Of a stretch of DNA of 64,000 bases, positions 36,166-46,250 are shown in pieces. This stretch comes from Lineolata rhizophorae. Lineage: Eukaryota; Ascomycota; Dothideomycetes; Lineolatales; Lineolataceae. The DNA is taken from NCBI GenBank assembly GCA_010093515.1, contig MU001676.1:1157973-1221972 (forward strand), read 5' to 3'. Position 1 is the first letter of the stretch, and the number at the start of each line of letters is the position of its first letter. The notes under the pieces were generated by a model. The model was not told where the DNA came from. It saw only the letters and a list, made by a program, of their open reading frames with translations, and searched no databases. The translations under genes were made by a program, and so were the position numbers.

Positions 36166-37176
36166 ATGGACCCCGGCGCCGCCGTCATCGGCGCCAGCTC
36201 CAGCGCTGCCCCAGTTGCAGACCAGTCGACCATCGCCGCCGCCGCCGCTGCCGGGGACTCGCCGCCGCCCCCGCAACGGCGCTCCAGCGGCACCAACAGC
36301 ACCAACCTGGCCCGCATCCGCGACAACCAGCGCCGCTCGCGCGCCCGCCGGAAGGAGTACCTGCAGGAGCTTGAGGGCAAGTTCCGCAACTGCCAGCAGC
36401 TGGGCGTCGAGGCGTCGGCCGAAATCCAGGCCGCCGCGCGGAAGGTGCTCGAGGAGAACAAACGGCTGCGCTCCCTGCTCCGCCAGAAGGGCCTCACGGA
36501 CGCCGAAATCGACGGCTGGACGGAGCTCCAGCCCGACGCCGAGCCCGCGATGCGGTCGGTGACTGCTAACTCGCTTGAGTCAATGCTGGAGATCCGGTGG
36601 CCGTGCGACGGCGATAGCTCTTCACTTCGGCCCTTGACCAGCGCCGCGACTACAGCCGGCAGTGCGGCAGTCGCATGCTGCGCGAGCGCATCACGAACTT
36701 CAGTGCCGAAGCTGCAATCGCACCCCTCACGCGACAGTTCCTGCTCGTCCGTCGCCACGCCGCCTTGCCAACAGCAACAACAACAGACCCATCAGGCTCA
36801 CTCCATGCCCACGTCATCGACTCTCGGCCCCCAGCTGCCAGTGAGCCCGGGCATAGCGACGCCGCTCTCAGCCTTGTCGGCAACGTCAATGGGCCAACTC
36901 CCTACCCAGGCCTACTCCGTGCACGATGCGTCCCGGCCCCCTCATATTCAGCAGACCATGCCGGTCAACATGTCGTGGCCGCCACCAACTTACATCGACC
37001 ATCCCTCCCCTGTTGATCTCCGCAAAAGCAGCGACCCGGAGCACGCCTTCTACACAACCGTCATGTCGCACTCGATGCGAGCCCCTATACAGCCCGCGGT
37101 GGATGCGCACATTCAGTATCATGGGCTCTCTGACGGAAGTATGGACAACAGCATGGGCTTCGACATGAGTAGATAA
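36166..37176 (+). CDS. bZIP transcription factor
   Basis: A single-exon frame of 336 residues from ATG at 36166; the frame is open further upstream but without an ATG. The basic region NLARIRDNQRRSRARRKEYL (about residues 45-64) has the N-x7-R core that binds DNA. A leucine-zipper-like helix, ending in RRLRSLLRQKG-type sequence, runs to about residue 112. This is the fungal subgroup with the RDNQRRSRARRKEYLQ signature. The rest is Ser/Pro/Gln/Thr-rich with a short polyGln run (QQQQQQ), as in activation regions. Target genes are unknown and no metabolite cluster lies nearby. From about 36655 the +1 frame reads RMLRERITNF, resembling a small helix some members carry after the zipper, so a missed intron or a frame error between about 36600 and 36680 cannot be excluded. 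Confidence 0.88.
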   Translation: MDPGAAVIGASSSAAPVADQSTIAAAAAAGDSPPPPQRRSSGTNSTNLARIRDNQRRSRARRKEYLQELEGKFRNCQQLGVEASAEIQAAARKVLEENKRLRSLLRQKGLTDAEIDGWTELQPDAEPAMRSVTANSLESMLEIRWPCDGDSSSLRPLTSAATTAGSAAVACCASASRTSVPKLQSHPSRDSSCSSVATPPCQQQQQQTHQAHSMPTSSTLGPQLPVSPGIATPLSALSATSMGQLPTQAYSVHDASRPPHIQQTMPVNMSWPPPTYIDHPSPVDLRKSSDPEHAFYTTVMSHSMRAPIQPAVDAHIQYHGLSDGSMDNSMGFDMSR

Positions 37177-38008
37177 GCCTAGCTGCATCCACTAGCCACA
37201 GAGCGTTACGAGAATGTTCAGATGCATGCCCAGCTCCGTTTGATGAGTCGAGCAAGCCGGGCAGGCGCCCGCCTTCCGAACTATCAGGTCCTTCCTGCGG
37301 CGAGGCGCCCCCAGTCTCCACTGTGCAGGCCGATTGCATGCCCGTTTCGTCCGCGTGCTATAGAAGCAAAGCGGTTAGAGGATATCCTGGGATTATCCCA
37401 CGGTCACAGATGTGATCATTAGCATGTACTAGCATGCTTTGGCGGATTGGGATGGCGTTGGTGTTTGCGGAGATTGCTATTGGGTCATAGGAGTGCCTTA
37501 CATGGGGTTTGGGTTTTGGTGTGGAAAAGTTGATACCGGGGATATCTACGGTTTTGTTTCGGACGTCTGTTTTTATACGCTTTTGATATTGCGGCCTTAG
37601 GTGCGCTGTTGTATTATTATTAGATCTCTTTTTTCTGACTTTCGTTTTCTAGAGTTCGATTTCGGTTTAGTATTCTGTTGAGCGTCTGCCAATTGGAGTG
37701 AAGGTTTCCCTTCATCCCATGGACTGATGCAGTATCCTGTGGCGTGTTGTATGTTTCTTATTTTGGACATTGCCTACTGACACATAAACACTGATTTCAA
37801 AAGATCATGACGCCTTTGGACGGAATCATCTTCTACGTATCGTTACTGAACAGCGCCGCGATAGATTTCCTACAAGCTATAGCGTGCTATCCTGATGAAG
37901 GCCGTTGGTGATTGCATAGAGATATGCAGTCGAACTCATGCATAGAAGTGGACTGTCCCGGGGACTTGGACCGTCCCCAGCAATCGAAAGGAACTCCCAC
38001 GCGCCTGG
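37177..38008. other. Convergent intergenic region, bZIP and thioredoxin-fold genes
   Basis: Both flanking genes end here, so it holds two 3' untranslated regions. The centre (37430-37900) is T-rich on the plus strand and visibly AT-richer than the flanks. No open frame with a motif is present. Confidence 0.65.
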
Positions 38009-38703
38009 CTACCGTCCAAACCATCCAAACAAGCTCCCGCCCGCTCCACCTTCGCCGCCCCGGCGCGCTTCTGACTCTATCCAACCCGTCAAAAATCGGC
38101 GGTCTTTCATGTCAACCACTCGGCTCACGCGGGTCCTCATCTGGGGCTCCTGCCGACTGAATGCCAGAAGGGTGGGCATCGAGGTGATCTAGAGTTCCAC
38201 GCTCAGAATGCCAATGTAGGGAGTTAGGTAATGATAGGGAGAAGCGTATCCACGAGAAAACTGGACACCCACCATGTACTTCAGTCCCAGATCCCCGATC
38301 GTGGGAGAGTCAAGCTGGACCTCGGCGTAGCCAACTCCTCCTTCGGCCTCGCCAACGTGGTCCGACTCAATCATCCCCTTTACTACCGGGGCGACTTCCT
38401 CGCACGATGGACACCACGAGGCGGTCCATAGGGTTATCAGCGGCCGCCGGCCGCTCAGGAGAAGCAGCGTTGAAAATTCGTCCGGGTTCCGGACGCTGAT
38501 GGCCGAGTCAGCGTTCCGTCAACAGGAGCTTTGGACGACAAGCGTTTCATAATGGGAGACGCGTACGGGTCAAAAATCCGGTTTGGGGCAGCGTTACGAC
38601 GCCCTGAGGTGAACGAGCGGGTGTTGCCGAAGCTGCTGGCCAGAACGGTCGGCCGCGGGCGCACGCAGGCAGCCGCCCGTGACGCGTACCGGGCTGGCAG
38701 CAT
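38009..38703 (-). CDS. Mitochondrial-type thioredoxin-domain protein
   Basis: Three exons, 38703-38567, 38495-38273 and 38188-38009, total 540 bases and 179 residues. The introns (71 and 84 bases) have GTACGC and GTGGGT donors with CATCAG and CTCTAG acceptors. Residues 1-35 are Arg/Ala/Ser-rich without acidic residues, as in a mitochondrial presequence. A thioredoxin fold follows: strand LITLWTASW, redox site WCPSC (Cys74 and Cys77) at the start of the first helix, and a cis-Pro loop SMPTL after the second intron. The variant CPSC replaces the CGPC of classical thioredoxin, so it may act as a specialised oxidoreductase rather than the general one; that is inference. The C-terminus is Gly-rich and ends FGWFGR. 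Convergent with the bZIP gene. Confidence 0.88.
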
Positions 38704-39417
38704 GACAGCAAGGCAGAGTCCAAAGTACCCACGTACGAAAGCGGAGAGCGCCTCCGCGAAGACAACGGTGTCGTCGGCGCGATGTCAAGCTCTTCGAGTT
38801 CAAGTTGCGCGGCCGGCGCATGCGTTTCCAGTGTTCAGATTTGGATCGGACGAATGACGTGGACCGGGGCTTTGCCGTAGCAGGGAACCCCCGGCCTCAA
38901 TTTACGTACAACCCCTTCCTCTGGTCGCAAGGTATGCGCCTCTCCGTCCTCGTTGCCTCTCACGACATAGCCCCTGGCAACAAGGCTACGCCGCCGCAAT
39001 TGACGTCGCTCATGTACGGCTGTTTATCTCCGACGGCCGCTCGCAGATACCTGTGTCACTCTTAAATGCGTACACTGCTTTCCGAGACTCGTCCCAACTG
39101 GTTGCTACGACGGTCACGAGGAGGAAGCCAGTACCCATCAATCTACGGGCTCTTTCTCATGATGCAGCAGTCGCACTTCGTACTCCAGCAACAGCTCTGG
39201 CGGTTCGGCTTAGGCGCAGAGTCCTTAAAGTACCACAGCGACGGGAGTCGGAGTTTCTCACACCTATAGCGTGCTGCCGAATTCCTCTATCCGTATCTAG
39301 CATGGAATTTGTCCTCTACTTTTCTTTCCGCATCCTGTCTTACCCTCCTAAGTGCCATATATACCCTCGTAGACCTAACCTACAGGTCATTCCCTGTCCT
39401 ACGCCGTCATTTTCGCA
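38704..39417. other. Intergenic region upstream of the four-helix membrane gene
   Basis: About 710 bases between two divergent start codons. It must hold the promoters of the thioredoxin-fold gene (-) and the membrane protein gene (+). The plus frames at 38805-39523 overlap one another and show no motif. No TATA box stands out. Confidence 0.6.
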
Positions 39418-40214
39418 ATGGGCCACCGTATCTTACGTGCTGTTCTCCTTATCTCGGGGGCTTTTCTTCTCGCCCTTGGAGCTGGAGTGGCCGGGACGAG
39501 TTCAGATGCATTCGACGCTATGAGTGACCTTCGAGAGTGGCTAGCCGCTGCCAATCGTACCAGCGGCCTTTTCGAGGCCGTGCCAGACGATTATCGAGAA
39601 GGCTCGTCGACGTCCGTCCTTGTAGCGGGAGCACTATCGGCACTCGGCGGTCTCTTAGCCTGCATTCATGCTCTGGTAGTGTCTCGCTCCTCGCCACACC
39701 CCAACATTTCGCCATACGTCCACAATGCCCCACCGTGTTCGCGCTAACCTGTGCTATCCCGCGAAACAGATTCTCCGAAATCGGCCCGCAGGGTATGCCT
39801 CCGTGGGAGGCAACGGTGCCAGCAGTCTCGCATCGCTCGTTGCTCTTGTTTACGCCATGGCGGACGCAACGACAAACTCGAGCCTCGACCTAGGTCCCGA
39901 AACGCCGGACGCCGACAAGGGGTCAGTCAACATGGAGTCCTGGACCTGTCAGCTTAAGACCATCCTGCCAGGTGTATCAGCGCCGTTTGGAAAAGCTTGC
40001 TCGGAAGTGGTATGGGCTGCCGCTGACAACTGATCCCTCGCCTCTACGTTCTAATCATCAGCAGATGGCCAGCAGGTATATGACGGTACCATTGGTCCTT
40101 GTCAGCGTATTTGTTTTGGCCACCTCCATAGTGCACTTCATGCGACAACAAGTAGAGTCCGACGCGGAAGTCTACAACAAGCAGCACCCACTAAAGGAGG
40201 AACCTCAAGTTTAA
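39418..40214 (+). CDS. Four-helix fungal membrane protein of unknown function
   Basis: Three exons, 39418-39678, 39770-40009 and 40065-40214, total 651 bases and 216 residues. Intron 1 has a weak GTGTCT donor, a GCTAAC branch point and an AAACAG acceptor; intron 2 uses GTATGG and ends GCAG. Four hydrophobic helices are visible: LRAVLLISGAFLLALG at the N-terminus, VLVAGALSALGGLLACIHAL at the end of exon 1, SLASLVALVYAMAD in exon 2 and VPLVLVSVFVLATSIVHFM in exon 3. The loop between helices 1 and 2 carries an N-R-T sequon. The loop between helices 3 and 4 carries two cysteines (WTCQL, KACSE). The topology resembles tetraspan proteins, but the tetraspanin CCG motif is absent. I do not recognise the family. 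The coherent spacing of helices across all three exons argues it is real. It is followed in tandem by Clr2. Confidence 0.72.
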
Positions 40215-40862
40215 GATGGCTTGCATGTGTAGAAGTGATGAATTTGGCTCATGGCCATTGGTTAATCTGTACTCCGTAGAGGTTCATGAAGTACATTGGC
40301 AAGCTTTCACGGTTACGTTGAATCGCATTGGACTAGTGCTATTGGCCTTTTTCCTCACTTGGATCTAGTATTCTTGAAGCGTAGCACGAATTTTCCTGTC
40401 ATAGAATTATCAAAAAACATCTTTAAACACTCGACAAGCGCTTGTGCGCCTCAAATGGCATTTGTGCGGAGCTTTCACCAGACTAACTCCCTATAACGTG
40501 TGACGTTCCTGAGAAGGTAGCATGTGTGCATATTAACCTCAGATATAGCACAAAATATATATGAGAAATAAATCACTGTACAAGGCGAAGAGGATAAAGT
40601 GTGAGAAAAATAGGGCAAGAAAGCATGTGAACCACTGAAGACAGTAGCGGGGGCCCGCCAAGAACTAAAGGCGCTACCATGTGACAGGGACCTGGCGCAC
40701 ATCGAGGATATCTTCCGCACTCCATCCTCTCAGTCACCGCCACTGTAGCAGCAGCGGCAGCAAACGACATCTGCCGAGAAGTCTCGGCCCCACCCCAATG
40801 TGCGCACCTCCTCCTCGTCCGTCGCAAATGCAAAGTGACACAATCAACGTCTACCCGACGCC
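40215..40862. other. Short intergenic region, membrane gene to Clr2
   Basis: It holds the 3' untranslated region of the membrane protein gene and the promoter and leader of the Clr2 gene. An ACAAAATATATATGAG stretch near 40550 is the only TATA-like sequence, about 310 bases before the Clr2 start. No open frame with a motif is present. Confidence 0.6.
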
Positions 40863-42875
40863 ATGACGCGCTTTTACCCTCTCTACGTCCGCCGCTCGGA
40901 CGGGCAGTTGAAGGTAGCTCTCAAGAGTAAAACCGAAGACAACTGCCCACTCCCAGAGCAACTCGATCGCACGCCAGACAGGAACGGCGTCAGCGACTAC
41001 TATCGCGAGATAGGCGTAGATGAAGTGAAGCATCTCGACTGGCGGCGCAAGCTGGCAGGAATGCTCGCACGCGAGCTGGCGAAGCCCGAAATGCAAGGTA
41101 AGTCTCGCATCATCGCAAAGCCGACCGCTCTAGTGCTAACCATGCTGATCTATGCAGACAGGAGTTACATACTGGAGTCTCTTCCGGAGAACTATCGCTT
41201 GTACGAGCATGTCAAGTCTAAGGCCACGGAGATCGACGGTGTGCCACAGAAGCCGAACAAGACACACGCGGGAGGAGGACACGACAGACAAGACGCATAC
41301 CTCTACGGCCATCCCCTTGGCCGAAGGAAGAGGTACCGCAGTCCCGCCGACTTCTTTCCCCATCTCCTATGGCTCGTCTCGGACGAGACCGGGGACCCGG
41401 ACAACTGTGCTTGCAAGCTCTGTTCGCCAGAAGAGCTGCAAGGCGACGAGAAAGCCGTCGCCTCCACACGGGACTCGAAGCAGGCAGGGGGATCCAAGAA
41501 GGAGGAGCCGCAGCAAAAGTCTTTAGGCAAGACGTCGGTAGTGGAGATGGTAGTCAACAAAAAGGGGTCCTCTCAAGGCAACCAGCAGGTCCAGCCAAAG
41601 CCATCACCGACGCCGAAAATGGCGAACATAGCTGCTAAACCTCCCTCTTCGCCGCAAGTTCAAGTCCAAGTGCCGACGCCGCTCCCACAACCACGCTCCG
41701 CCGACCAACAGGTCGATGCGCGATACGGTTCGTTTATCTACAGACCCGGCGAGGTGGTCTGGTTTAACCGTGGGGGCCCATGGGGATTGGGCATTCTAGT
41801 CAGGCGATACTATGCCGACAACGCGACGAAGACAGGCAGAAATTACGTCGTGCAGCCCCTCTCCAACCCATCCTTCCATCCGGCACCTGTCGTTCTCGAC
41901 AACGAACGCCTGCTCAGGCCATGGTTGGCATGGACTCCTCCTGATTACACACACGCGTACCTCCGCGGTAGGCCACACGACACGTACGATACGGTGGACT
42001 GGGATGCCGTTGCTTCCTTCGGTGAGGGCGACATGGAAGTCGATGGGAGCCTTCTCGCCGCGAAAGCTATTGACTGCACGTACACGCCATTCGATCTACT
42101 CAACTCGACTACAGTGGACAATGGAGTGGAAGAGAGACGTTGGAATGGGATGTTTCTCGGCGGCGAAAAGATCTGGGTCGGCGATCCTGTCCGCCTTCGC
42201 ATAGGCATGGGCAACGAAATCATGGTGGTCATCGAAATCGTGGAGCGCACGGCTCGCGACTACGGAAGCCGTAGCGCGCGACATACCATCTCCTTGGTTG
42301 GCGATATCTATGCCGTGACCACCGTCAATTCGCTTCCGCCGGCTAACAACGCCCTCCCGGCGCGCCTACGCGAGGACCTGCACCGCGTGAACCAAACAAC
42401 CATGCACGCGAAGCGAACGGCACAGATGTTCAAACTCATGAAGCGACTCCAGCGCATCAACCTAACAGACGTCAAGGGCCGTTGGTACGAAGTAACCGTA
42501 CTACTGCCCATTCTGCTGGACGACTACGAATCACGTAAGCACGAGCTTACCGACTCCGGCACATGGATGAACGGTCGCGGAGACTGCAACCAGCTGTCAA
42601 ACACCAAAGCCCCGGTCCGCCACGATAGTCGCCTCGATGCGTTCCGGAGGGCTGTTCCGTCTGGAATGCAGCTTGTGGATGGCACCGACCCCCCCGAGAA
42701 CCCGCAGGTGCAAATGGGCATGCCGGCGCAATTTGGTCACGCACCGCATCAGGACCAGGTGATGCAGGATATTCGGCACACGGGCATTGAGGACCTTGTC
42801 AACTTGGATGGCATGGATCATGATGTTATTCCCGACTTTGCACAAAACTTCGGTGCCCACGGCCCGTGGGGTTAA
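40863..42875 (+). CDS. clr2: Clr2-type transcription-silencing protein (SHREC subunit homolog)
   Basis: Two exons, 40863-41097 and 41158-42875, with a 60-base intron (GTAAGT donor, GCTAAC branch point, ATGCAG acceptor); 650 residues. Fission yeast Clr2 is part of SHREC, a nucleosome-remodelling histone deacetylase complex that silences heterochromatin at mating-type, centromere and telomere loci. Visible parts: an N-terminal Clr2 domain (about 1-175) with SYILESLPENYRLYEH and a tight Cys cluster NCACKLC; a Lys/Pro/Gln-rich linker (about 190-275); then the C-terminal Clr2 domain with GEVVWFNRGGPWGLGI at about 275-295 and folded sequence to about 580. The tail is acidic with few motifs. The intron length is a multiple of three and its frame is open, so retention would add 20 residues; the GCTAAC and CAG signals argue it is spliced. 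Orthology is inferred from domain order. Confidence 0.88.
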   Translation: MTRFYPLYVRRSDGQLKVALKSKTEDNCPLPEQLDRTPDRNGVSDYYREIGVDEVKHLDWRRKLAGMLARELAKPEMQGKSRIIAKPTALVLTMLIYADRSYILESLPENYRLYEHVKSKATEIDGVPQKPNKTHAGGGHDRQDAYLYGHPLGRRKRYRSPADFFPHLLWLVSDETGDPDNCACKLCSPEELQGDEKAVASTRDSKQAGGSKKEEPQQKSLGKTSVVEMVVNKKGSSQGNQQVQPKPSPTPKMANIAAKPPSSPQVQVQVPTPLPQPRSADQQVDARYGSFIYRPGEVVWFNRGGPWGLGILVRRYYADNATKTGRNYVVQPLSNPSFHPAPVVLDNERLLRPWLAWTPPDYTHAYLRGRPHDTYDTVDWDAVASFGEGDMEVDGSLLAAKAIDCTYTPFDLLNSTTVDNGVEERRWNGMFLGGEKIWVGDPVRLRIGMGNEIMVVIEIVERTARDYGSRSARHTISLVGDIYAVTTVNSLPPANNALPARLREDLHRVNQTTMHAKRTAQMFKLMKRLQRINLTDVKGRWYEVTVLLPILLDDYESRKHELTDSGTWMNGRGDCNQLSNTKAPVRHDSRLDAFRRAVPSGMQLVDGTDPPENPQVQMGMPAQFGHAPHQDQVMQDIRHTGIEDLVNLDGMDHDVIPDFAQNFGAHGPWG

Positions 42876-43427
42876 CGGTGCGTCGTGATTCCAATCGGGA
42901 TAAGAGAGTGCACCCATCTCGGGCATAGCGGCTGCGTCTTTTCACAAAATGGAGTATTTTAAATGACGGCCGGGTTTTCATTGACCGAATAATCGGCGGC
43001 GTTTACTAGGCGGAAATATCACAAGGCTGTCAAGTGTTCTCATGTGGCTGGCGGTGTCGGGGTAATCGATTACCACTAATTTAGAGGAATGCAGAAGCAA
43101 TGTCAGTGCTCGCGGTCCAATGTAAATTGTGAAACTTCGACTGTGGGATAGGCTACTAATCGCCAACTCAATGGGCTAGCAATTGCCGTTGAAAAGCGAT
43201 GGGCACTAGAAGTTTGTCTACACCTTGGTCCAAGTCGGATGGGGGCTCTAGGCTAGCTAGGAACACTCACGAATAAGCTCAACTTCTGTACGACACTATT
43301 TTATCAAATTTACACATGTGAAACAGTATGACCAAAGTTCCGTAGCACAGCCTAGCAACCGACCCTATATCTGCCAATTTTTCTAGGATATTCCTTCGAG
43401 TCAACCGCGAGACGCTCAAGCGAAAAT

Positions 43428-43721
43428 TTGATTTCTACCTCTAAATTGAAAACAGATGACGAACACCTTTTACCGGGCAACTTCATGGGATCAGACGCGG
43501 TCTGGGATTTTACGGTCTATAAGTTCGACAAAACCTACGTAGTACACTTTTTTAAGGACGCGTGGTCGAGTCTTGCAAATACTGTCTACAGGGAAATAAG
43601 GCAACATGAACCATTTGTTAGAACTCAGCAACGCATTCACGGGCTAGGTATGTTGATTAGGGTCTCTAGCGGGTGTATGATCAAATGCGAGGTGCAATGT
43701 ACCAGGAGTGGTCATCAATAA
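43428..43721 (+). other. 97-codon open frame in AT-rich island, relic or small gene
   Basis: The product is balanced in composition, with aromatic and charged residues alternating (YKFDKTYVVHFFKDAW, REIRQHEPFVRTQQ, LGMLIRV), unlike most random frames here. I do not recognise a family. The start codon is followed by Ser/Lys-rich sequence and no introns extend it clearly in either direction. It could be an exon of a decayed gene or a chance frame. It lies about 170 bases upstream of the patatin-like fragment, and both might derive from one old gene. Confidence 0.3.
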
Positions 43722-43889
43722 GGAAGAAGTACCAAAATCGCATTGAAGAATTTAGGTTGGAGAAGCTATGCCCAGTGTTCATTTCTTTTCCTTTACCTTG
43801 AAAAAGTATTTAGAAAAATAGGTTAGTTCTTTGTTGTCAATTAAAGGAACGGCTCTTCGTTAGATTTCTAAGACCTTGTTTAAAATGCA

Positions 43890-44252
43890 AATATGTACGA
43901 CTGCACTATCTGGGAGGCCATCCGCACGTACTCAACAGTTGATCTATTTGTCCCTGCAATACTAATAATCGAGGTTCGAATTCCGTTAAACCTCGCATAT
44001 ATGAACGCTTGCCAATTACAGGGCATACCAGACTTTCGTCCATGAAATCGGTTAGCGCTACAGGCCAAGTTGCGTTATATCAATGAATACATTAAGACAG
44101 GACCTATAGACCAGATACGTATAACATTACCTAACACCAACATAAAAATCTTCCAAGGAATATTTGGTATCCGTTCTGTCAGTTTATTTGAAGAAATTTC
44201 TTTAGAGAATGACCTGAGAAATCTGCGTTCGACCAATATTGATTGGTCTTAG
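43890..44252 (+). pseudogene. Possible patatin-like phospholipase relic
   Basis: The plus strand reads CTIWEAIRTYST, followed by a hydrophobic strand and NLAYMNA. This resembles the patatin-family block in which an IWEAIRATSAAPTFF-type helix is followed, some 20 residues later, by a YVDGG-type catalytic Asp motif. Further on, an open frame reads RYINEYIKTGPIDQIRI and SLFEEISLENDLRNLR. Key residues have drifted and the piece is short, so it is at best an inactive remnant. The match is by eye to one block only and may be coincidence. Confidence 0.22.
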
Positions 44253-45448
44253 ATCCACGCTATCAATGTGTTAGAGGGGGCTACTAAGAATAGGGAGAGG
44301 CATCGCCGAGTACAACTGCCTTTTGTCTTACTCGAGAAAGGATCAGGATTAAGAAGAGTGTAATCGTCTTGCTTACGTATGGCACGTTAGAGACCTCTTT
44401 GAAGTTGCTCTCTGACTTTGCCTTCACTAACAAAGCTTTCGGCGTCTTTGCCCCATAATGACAGCGCGCCACATCAAAGGTTTATTCAACTTCTTCCGCT
44501 TTGCTTATATGCTAGGCGGATCGGCAAGTCCTTATGAATTTTTTGGTTGTTTTTTGCGTATTGAGTTATTTTCATTAAGATTATTTTGGACACTTTGCTC
44601 CATTGTGGGGCGATTTCGGATCCTCCGAATGAAACTTTTCCGTCACACTCACATATAAAATCCAGAGAAATGAATCCGCATGCGGTGCACAAACTTCAGA
44701 CATAAAGTTCCAAAATGTTTGTCAAGACTGGGGGGAGACTGGGAGGTATGGTTTAAAGTGCATGGAAAATCTGGGCGAAGTTAGAATGCTGGTAAGATAA
44801 CTACCCCAAAGCAAATCAGCTAAAGGCTATGAGCCTAGAAACTCATCCGCAATGTCCACCCTTCGACTGGCCGCCCAGCAAATACGATTAGTCGTCTCTT
44901 GCATCATACAAGTGAAGCGAAAGAGCGATTATGGGCCGACGTTCCCTTGAAATCAACTACCAGATGCTGCTGTCTCATTCAAATTTCAAGACATACTATG
45001 TATACACAGAATGGAAATACGGTAAACCAACCATGCGGCTTCCACTCCCTTGTATTGGCTGAGAGCACTCGATATATGGTAGCCTAACGCAAAGAAACAA
45101 AGGTATTGAGGGGAGGGAATCCGTCGCTGATCTTTGATTATTAAATTGCAAGATGGTGTCCGCTTATTAGCGGCGCAGCAAGCCTAATTGATTTTACCTA
45201 TTGGATTTGGTGATCTAAGATGTAGTCCAAGAACCTCACTCAGCACTATATAGCATCTGTGTTGGCACCCGGATAAAACAATAAGAGGGAGAGAGTGTAC
45301 AATGTAATGCTGGGTAGTTGGGTAGATCTATGTTAATGCGCGAGACACTTAAAAGTTCTAGTGAGATTCTTCCTAGAGAGCTCTATAGGGGAAAACCTTT
45401 TTCTAGTAATTTCTCTTCCTTCAAAGTCGTACGTGGCTGAAGCTTGGT

Positions 45449-45663
45449 CAGTGACGGTGATCCGTGGCTTAACCCCTTGATCCGTGGTTTATGGATGTTG
45501 ATTAGGCTGCTGTTTGCGATCGGATTTTCTCGATCTGATTAGACTCTTAACATTCTATCCATGGATCGCGTATTCTAAAAATTCCAATCCGTTTCAATAT
45601 GCGGATGTAAACGGTTTCCACACTGCTCATTAGGAGAGAACTAGGGGTTTCAGCAGTGTGGAA
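45449..45663. repeat. hAT-type terminal/subterminal repeat region
   Basis: A CAGTG end at 45449 is followed by two copies of TGATCCGTGG (45458-45467 and 45478-45487) and a related ATCCATGGATCG further in. The block ends near 45625 with CCACACTG, giving CAGTG at both ends in inverted orientation. A second inverted partner, AGCAGTGTGGAA at 45652-45663, pairs perfectly with TTCCACACTGCT at 45616-45627 over 12 bases. GATCCGTGG-like subterminal repeats and CAGTG ends are typical of fungal hAT DNA transposons. No matching 8-base target duplication was seen, and no transposase is present. A non-autonomous remnant is the best reading. Confidence 0.35.
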
Positions 45664-46250
45664 TCAACCGAGGACATATTCCGTGGGCACGAGTTTGCTG
45701 CCGCGGGCCATTCTGGACAAGAAGTTGAACCGCGAGATGTACAAAAGACTAGCGCAAGCAGCTTAACAGTATGCGGTCAATCTTTTGCTGAGCGTCAAGA
45801 CTAATGAATTGAATAAAAACTAGTGAGATTTCATAGCCAAATATTTTGCATTTTCTCGCCAAATCAAACAAAGGAGTCCAGGGATGGAGTGAAATAGCAA
45901 ACAGGTAGTACTTGACCGACGGCCTCCTCCGTAGGGAATTCCCAGGTTCAAGGCCCTGGTGAAAACAATGATCGCTTGGAACCGTCATGAGAAGTGGACG
46001 AATGGCTAAAAGAGGCGCAACGGCAATGATTGAGAACAACAACCTGCAACAATATAGTATTGGTGGAATGACTTTAAATGGAAAGAGGAAACGATAAACA
46101 CCTCTTACACGGATGCCTCTGCAAGTAGTAGTGTAGTATGGGGTGTGTACTACTGAGAGCAAGAAGGTACTTGGACGCAACCGCCGGAATCGGCTCCGGT
46201 CTTATCGTCTTGCGGTGAGAGGCTTGCTAGCCACCGGCGCAAACTCCGGT

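Larger units (their letters stand above)
42876..46250. other. AT-rich gene-poor island with decayed sequence
   Basis: This stretch is visibly richer in A and T than the flanks. It carries no confident gene. It holds a 97-codon open frame at 43428-43721, a possible patatin-like relic at about 43890-44250, and terminal/subterminal repeats of hAT type at 45449-45663. Base-composition shift and decayed coding fragments fit a block that has undergone repeat-induced point mutation, but dinucleotide counts would be needed to show this. Confidence 0.55.

Noticed and set aside
36047-36562. Overlapping 171-residue Pro/Ser/Arg frame across the bZIP domain
   Set aside because: It is the out-of-phase shadow of the bZIP coding frame.
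45930-45965. CCCAGGTTCAAGGCCCTGG as a tRNA T-arm
   Set aside because: It forms a hairpin, but the loop is wrong in length and no A box, anticodon arm or acceptor stem can be placed around it.
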